Source: Streptococcus pneumoniae
Lineage (GTDB): Bacteria > Bacillota > Bacilli > Lactobacillales > Streptococcaceae
Direction of reading: 5' to 3'
NCBI RefSeq assembly: GCF_001457635.1
Contig: NZ_LN831051.1
Location: 1,612,001-1,676,000 of the forward strand
Length of the DNA stretch: 64,000 nucleotides
Shown in pieces: positions 60,610 to 64,000 of the stretch. The translations under genes and the position numbers were made by a program. How positions within the stretch are numbered: the stretch's first letter is position 1; the number at the start of each line of letters is the position of its first letter. The notes under the pieces were generated by a model, which was not told the origin of the DNA, did not search any database, and was given only the letters and a program-made list of their open reading frames with translations.

Positions 60610-61327
60610 TTACTTGAGTTTGTCAAGGATTGCTTTAAGCTCCTCTACTAGTTTAGTTTCTGTCTCTGCTGAGCCATTTTCTTCTTTCACGAAATCAAGG
60701 GTTTCTTGGAGAAGGTTTTGGGCTTTGGCAAGGACTTTTTTATCCGCTTTTTCTGCATCTAGCTGTCCTAGAACCTTGATCAATTCCGTGCTTAATTGCT
60801 GGATTTCTGACTCTTTCTTACGGCGAATCAGCCAGAAGGCAATCACGCCTAGGAGGGCAAGTAGACTGACCACAATCACTCCTGCCGGAACTGAGTTTGT
60901 TTCAGTCATCTTATCTGAATCCTTACTATCTTCCGTTCCTTGTTTTGCATCCTTCTTGTCCTGTGCAGGCTTGCTGTCGCTAGCATTTGCTTTCACATCT
61001 TTGAGAGAGTCCAAGGCAGCCCAGCCTTCACAGACTCTACTGCAGTATGCAGACCTTACTCTGTCAAGGCACTATCTTCCGGAGCTTTTTGAGCATCTAG
61101 GAGGACAGCCTTGGTTGCATCGATTTTCTGATCAGATACTGTTGCCAAAGCTTTCAAGCGTTGGTCTAGCTCTTGACTCAAGGCACGAAGTTCAGACTTG
61201 TCAACTTGCTCTTGAGCTTGTGTGCTCGTTGAGCTAGCCGAAGCGCTTGCTACCACTCTAGGATCTTGAGTCGGAGCTGAGCTTGGAGCTGGGATAGGGC
61301 TTGCAGGTTGACTAGGAACAGTTATGA
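60610..61327 (-). pseudogene. Broken membrane-protein remnant next to the RUP
   Basis: The frame near the RUP reads ITVPSQPASPIPAPS and VVASASASSTSTQAQEQVDKSEL, then TAA at 61056-61058. The same frame goes on (GLHTAVESVKAG), after which a one-base loss shifts it to LDSLKDVKANASDSK and a TM helix (VPAGVIVVSLLALLGVIAFWLIRRKK), ending with a charged helical tail at 60610. The upstream portion, including any signal, is cut off by the RUP. I do not recognise the family. Confidence 0.7.
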
Positions 61328-61429
61328 TATATTGAAACTAGAATAGTACATATGGACTTCTAAAACATTGTTAGAATTCGATTTTACTGTCCTGATCGAT
61401 TTGTCCTGTTCTTATTTCATTTTACTATA
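61328..61429 (-). repeat. RUP element abutting IS630-Spn1
   Basis: From the IS side it starts TATAGTAAAATGAAATAAG, with blocks ACAAATCGATCAGGACAG and TCTAACAATGTTTTAGAAG and an end TAGTTTCAATATA. This is close to the RUP consensus. TATA flanks each end. It joins the truncated IS on its right and the broken membrane gene on its left. Confidence 0.9.
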
Positions 61430-62112
61430 ATAACCGATGGTGTGGTTAATGTTGGTAAGAGAAACTTCTGAAACCAAGCTTCAAAAAAGTCGCTCGTCAT
61501 CGTCTCTTCGTAAGTCATTGGAGCGATTAACTCACCATTTGTTAGACCTGCAACCAAAGAAATCCTCTGATATCTTCTTCCAGATACTTTGCCTCTTCTT
61601 AACTGACCTTTTAATGAGCGACCATATTCTCGATAAAAATAAGTATCGAATCCTGTTTCGTCAATCTAAACAGGTGCTAGGTGCTTTAAACTATTAAAAT
61701 TCTTAAGAAATAAGGCTACTTTTTCTGGGTCTTGTTCATAGTAGGTGTGGTTCTTTTTTCGAGTGTAGCCCATAGCTTTGAGCGCATAGTGGATGGTAGT
61801 TGGATGACAGCCAAAGTCAGAAGCTATTTCAGTCAAATAAGCGTCTGGATTGTCAGTAAGATAGTTTTTAAGTCTATCTCTATCAACTTTTCTTGGTTTT
61901 GTTCCTTTTACTTGGTGGTTTAGCTCTCCTGTTTTCTCTTTTAGCTTTAACCAGCCATAAATGGTATTACGTGAGATTTGGAAAACGTGTGACGCTTCTG
62001 TTATACTACCTGTTCGCTCACAATAAGAGAGAACTTTTTTACGAAAATCTATTGAATATGCCATAAAAAGATTATACCACATTGTGTACTATTTTTGGTT
62101 CATTTTACTATA
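61430..62112 (-). mobile_element. IS630-Spn1 remnant
   Basis: The right end (minus strand TATAGTAAAATGAACCAAAA, near 62112) is an IS630-type inverted end. The transposase frame starts ATG 62064 (MAYSIDFRKKVLSYCERTGS) with an HTH, reaches TAG at 61666-61668 after LAPV and continues in frame as IDETGFDTYFYREYGRSLKG and EETMTSDFFEAWFQ. The sequence after PSVII is replaced by the RUP. So it has an in-frame stop in the DDE region and lacks its 3' end. Confidence 0.85.
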
Positions 62113-62277
62113 TTTTATAAGTTATAGTGTAGCATTCCAACTTCAAAGCACTATAAAGTAAATTGAAACAAGAACAATACAAACAATTCTCGTAAACGGA
62201 TTGCAACCACAAAAAAGCAAGCATTCACAAGAATACTTACCTATCATGGGAGGAACAACCGTTCCTCTTTTTTATTA
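62113..62277. other. Intergenic stretch with a RUP-like end and a hairpin
   Basis: TATAAAGTAAATTGAAAC (about 62153) resembles one end of a RUP or IS. GAGGAACAACCGTTCCTC followed by TTTTTT (about 62252-62275) is a hairpin that would work on the plus strand. No gene is seen. Confidence 0.45.
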
Positions 62278-64000
62278 CTAAAATTCAAAGAATTCCAATG
62301 CTTTTTTCAAGAGCAAATCCGTATATTCTGGATCTTCTTGGGCTACTTCTATTTCCCGCTGAACTTTTTCCAAATCATCTGTAATCACTCCATCTACTCC
62401 TAAGTGAAGAGATTTGCTGATAGCTTCTGAATCATTGACAGTCCAGACATAAAGTTTCTGATCCGTTGTCCATAGTTTGCTTACAAAATATTCATCCAAG
62501 GTTGAGTACTCCATAGTATATCCTGTCGCTCTTGTTTTAGGAAAGACAGAATTGTAGGGCATGATGAAATAAACTGGCAGTTCGGCATCATACTGTCTTA
62601 CTTTTTCGACAACATGGTAGTCTAAAGACTGGATTTGATGTCCATAAATCTTGAGCTTTGCAGCATAACGGGCTAAAAAGCGGTTCATCATGTCTGGACT
62701 ATCTTTTTTACTGGTTTTAATTTCAATTAGTAATTTTTGACCAAGTTCGTTGGCTCGACTGAGATAATCTTCAAAGCTTGAAATTTTAGTCTGGTAGCCA
62801 TTTTCAAAAATATCAATCCCTTTAAGCTCCTCCAAGTTTAAGTCTTGAGGACTTTTATTGATACCTGCTAGATTTTTCAAGTTAGCATCATGCATCATGA
62901 CAAACTGCCCATCTTTTGTTTCCTGCACGTCCGTCTCCACCAAGTCTGGTTTGAGTTGTGCTGTAGTTTCCAAGGACTCTACTGTATTTTGAATCCCATT
63001 TGCATTGGAAACCCCTCGGTGAGAAATAAGTTGAGGTAGATGAACCATGGGAGCCTCCAGATAAATATAACCTTCTAAGGCAAAGAAAAGACTGGCACAA
63101 GTCATGACACCCCATCGCACGATGTGATCTTTTTCTCTCCTAGGAAGCATATCCAGCTCCTTTCCTGTCAAAAATGAAACAAATTTAACCAAAAAATAAG
63201 TCAGAGCCATATAATAGAGATTTTTAATCACGACAAAATTCAAAATACCAAGAATCAGAGACTCTCTCTGAGTGATATCATCTACCAAAGTTTGAGCCAA
63301 TAATAAAGGAATCAAAGGAAGATAAAATAATAAATGTGCTTTGAGCAAGATGTAAAATAAATTCCAAGCATAAAAAGTAACTCTCTTCTTGGTTTTCTCC
63401 AAGCTAAACATCACTGCTTCTCGAACAGTCAGCTGATCATATACAATCTTCGGAAGGGCAAACATCAATCTGACAGAGACATAGAGAAAGATAAGAGATA
63501 GAAGTAGGATGCTCAGCCACCACATCCAATATCTATCTTCTAAATAAGCTTGGATAAACTCTGGAATGACGATTTTATTAAGATAATAAATCTTCAGCAT
63601 TTTCCGTATAAAAGGAAACAGCATAGCTATATAGAAAAAGATAAACAAGGCTTTAGCGCCAGTTAGCTTTTTCATAAATCCAAAACTTTCATGGAAAACC
63701 TTGCGGATATACTCAATTAGCCTTCGCTTTTCATTATAGAGGAGATGACGAGCACCAATAAAGAGGAGTCCTATTTGAAAATAAGCAACCAGAAGGTTAA
63801 TTACAATCAAGGCTAAAAAAGCTAGACTAATCAATGGAGAATGAGTAAGGATGGCTAAGACATTGTTATAGGAAATAAAAAGATAACCTGTCTGATCTAA
63901 TAAGAAGCTAGCCAACCATGAATTGAATGGTACCCACAAATACTCCACTATCATAAAAATCAAGAAAAATAGAAAGAGGATTTTATCAAGATTGAGGTAA
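62278..64000 (-). CDS. Membrane-anchored glycerophosphodiester phosphodiesterase (partial)
   Basis: The frame runs off the right edge and the internal TTG/ATG near 63963 is not the true start. The N-terminal 320 residues visible are hydrophobic, with about eight membrane segments. The C-terminal part is a GDPD domain: LPQLISHRGVSNANGIQNTVES has the metal-binding HRG and E, LVETDVQETKDGQFVMMHD holds E-x-D and the catalytic His, and LLIEIKTSKK and GVDGVITDDL are later conserved regions. It hydrolyses glycerophosphodiesters, possibly teichoic-acid or lipid-derived. No lesion is visible. Confidence 0.9.
   Translation of the reverse strand, partial: YLNLDKILFLFFLIFMIVEYLWVPFNSWLASFLLDQTGYLFISYNNVLAILTHSPLISLAFLALIVINLLVAYFQIGLLFIGARHLLYNEKRRLIEYIRKVFHESFGFMKKLTGAKALFIFFYIAMLFPFIRKMLKIYYLNKIVIPEFIQAYLEDRYWMWWLSILLLSLIFLYVSVRLMFALPKIVYDQLTVREAVMFSLEKTKKRVTFYAWNLFYILLKAHLLFYLPLIPLLLAQTLVDDITQRESLILGILNFVVIKNLYYMALTYFLVKFVSFLTGKELDMLPRREKDHIVRWGVMTCASLFFALEGYIYLEAPMVHLPQLISHRGVSNANGIQNTVESLETTAQLKPDLVETDVQETKDGQFVMMHDANLKNLAGINKSPQDLNLEELKGIDIFENGYQTKISSFEDYLSRANELGQKLLIEIKTSKKDSPDMMNRFLARYAAKLKIYGHQIQSLDYHVVEKVRQYDAELPVYFIMPYNSVFPKTRATGYTMEYSTLDEYFVSKLWTTDQKLYVWTVNDSEAISKSLHLGVDGVITDDLEKVQREIEVAQEDPEYTDLLLKKALEFFEF

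Noticed and set aside
60605-61237. A 210-codon plus-strand frame opposite the broken membrane protein
   Set aside because: It is the complement of a charged, repeat-rich gene and is Ser-rich without motifs.

Overview
This window looks like a chromosomal segment of Streptococcus pneumoniae, or a very close mitis-group relative. It carries piaABCD, pezAT, phtD/phtE with adcAII, a RUP-bearing IS630-Spn1 remnant and the gene order rlmD-glyA-prmC-prfA-tdk-mnmE-dapA-asd-hemH-pepT, a combination I know from the pneumococcal chromosome around Pneumococcal Pathogenicity Island 1 (PPI-1). Most genes are on the minus strand. Species naming rests on recognised proteins, not on a database search.

Accessory half (1-29.9 kb, PPI-1). 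From 6.9 kb leftward runs an operon headed by an intact 23-residue SHP pheromone gene (shp). It holds a dehydrogenase-like protein, a nucleotidyltransferase, a small protein with a BacA/prephenate-dehydratase-like N-terminus, two unknown proteins, a GalE epimerase, an ATP-grasp ligase and an MFS exporter. The divergent rgg regulator is frameshifted and the exporter has an in-frame stop. Next come Tn5252-like mobilisation genes (broken relaxase and mobC, an intact accessory gene, an oriT-like region), a group II intron remnant, a PHP/ATPase protein lacking its Walker A region, pezAT, a broken unknown gene, a frameshifted GH13 amylase, a lipid kinase, and a small unit of ADP-ribosylglycohydrolase, ATP-grasp protein and ribbon-helix-helix regulator sharing an exact 11-bp operator. 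A large serine recombinase with a premature stop and scraps of replication and IS3 genes precede the intact piaABCD iron-uptake operon. That operon lies between fragments of what looks like one restriction-modification locus.

Core half (29.9-48 kb). rlmD has an unusual C-terminal extension. It is followed by a secreted DUF1002 protein, a lysozyme-like protein, a nucleoid-associated protein, glyA, an acetyltransferase, a Sua5-type tRNA gene, prmC, prfA, a second acetyltransferase, tdk, a tautomerase, mnmE, dapA, asd (with an upstream structured leader), tRNA-Thr, queT (with a preQ1-II riboswitch), a gtrA-like gene, mscL, hemH and pepT.

Surface, zinc and redox part (48-64 kb). A decayed pht gene interrupted by a RUP element, then phtE, phtD and adcAII, with AdcR-type zinc boxes before each transcription unit; an amino-acid permease; the etrx2-ccdA2 extracellular thioredoxin pair; a broken membrane-protein remnant; an IS630-Spn1 remnant abutting a second RUP; and a membrane-anchored glycerophosphodiesterase that runs off the right edge.

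The main theme is decay. At least twelve in-frame stops, all TAA or TAG, plus several frameshifts hit accessory and mobile genes, while the core genes and the pia, pht and pez loci are intact.
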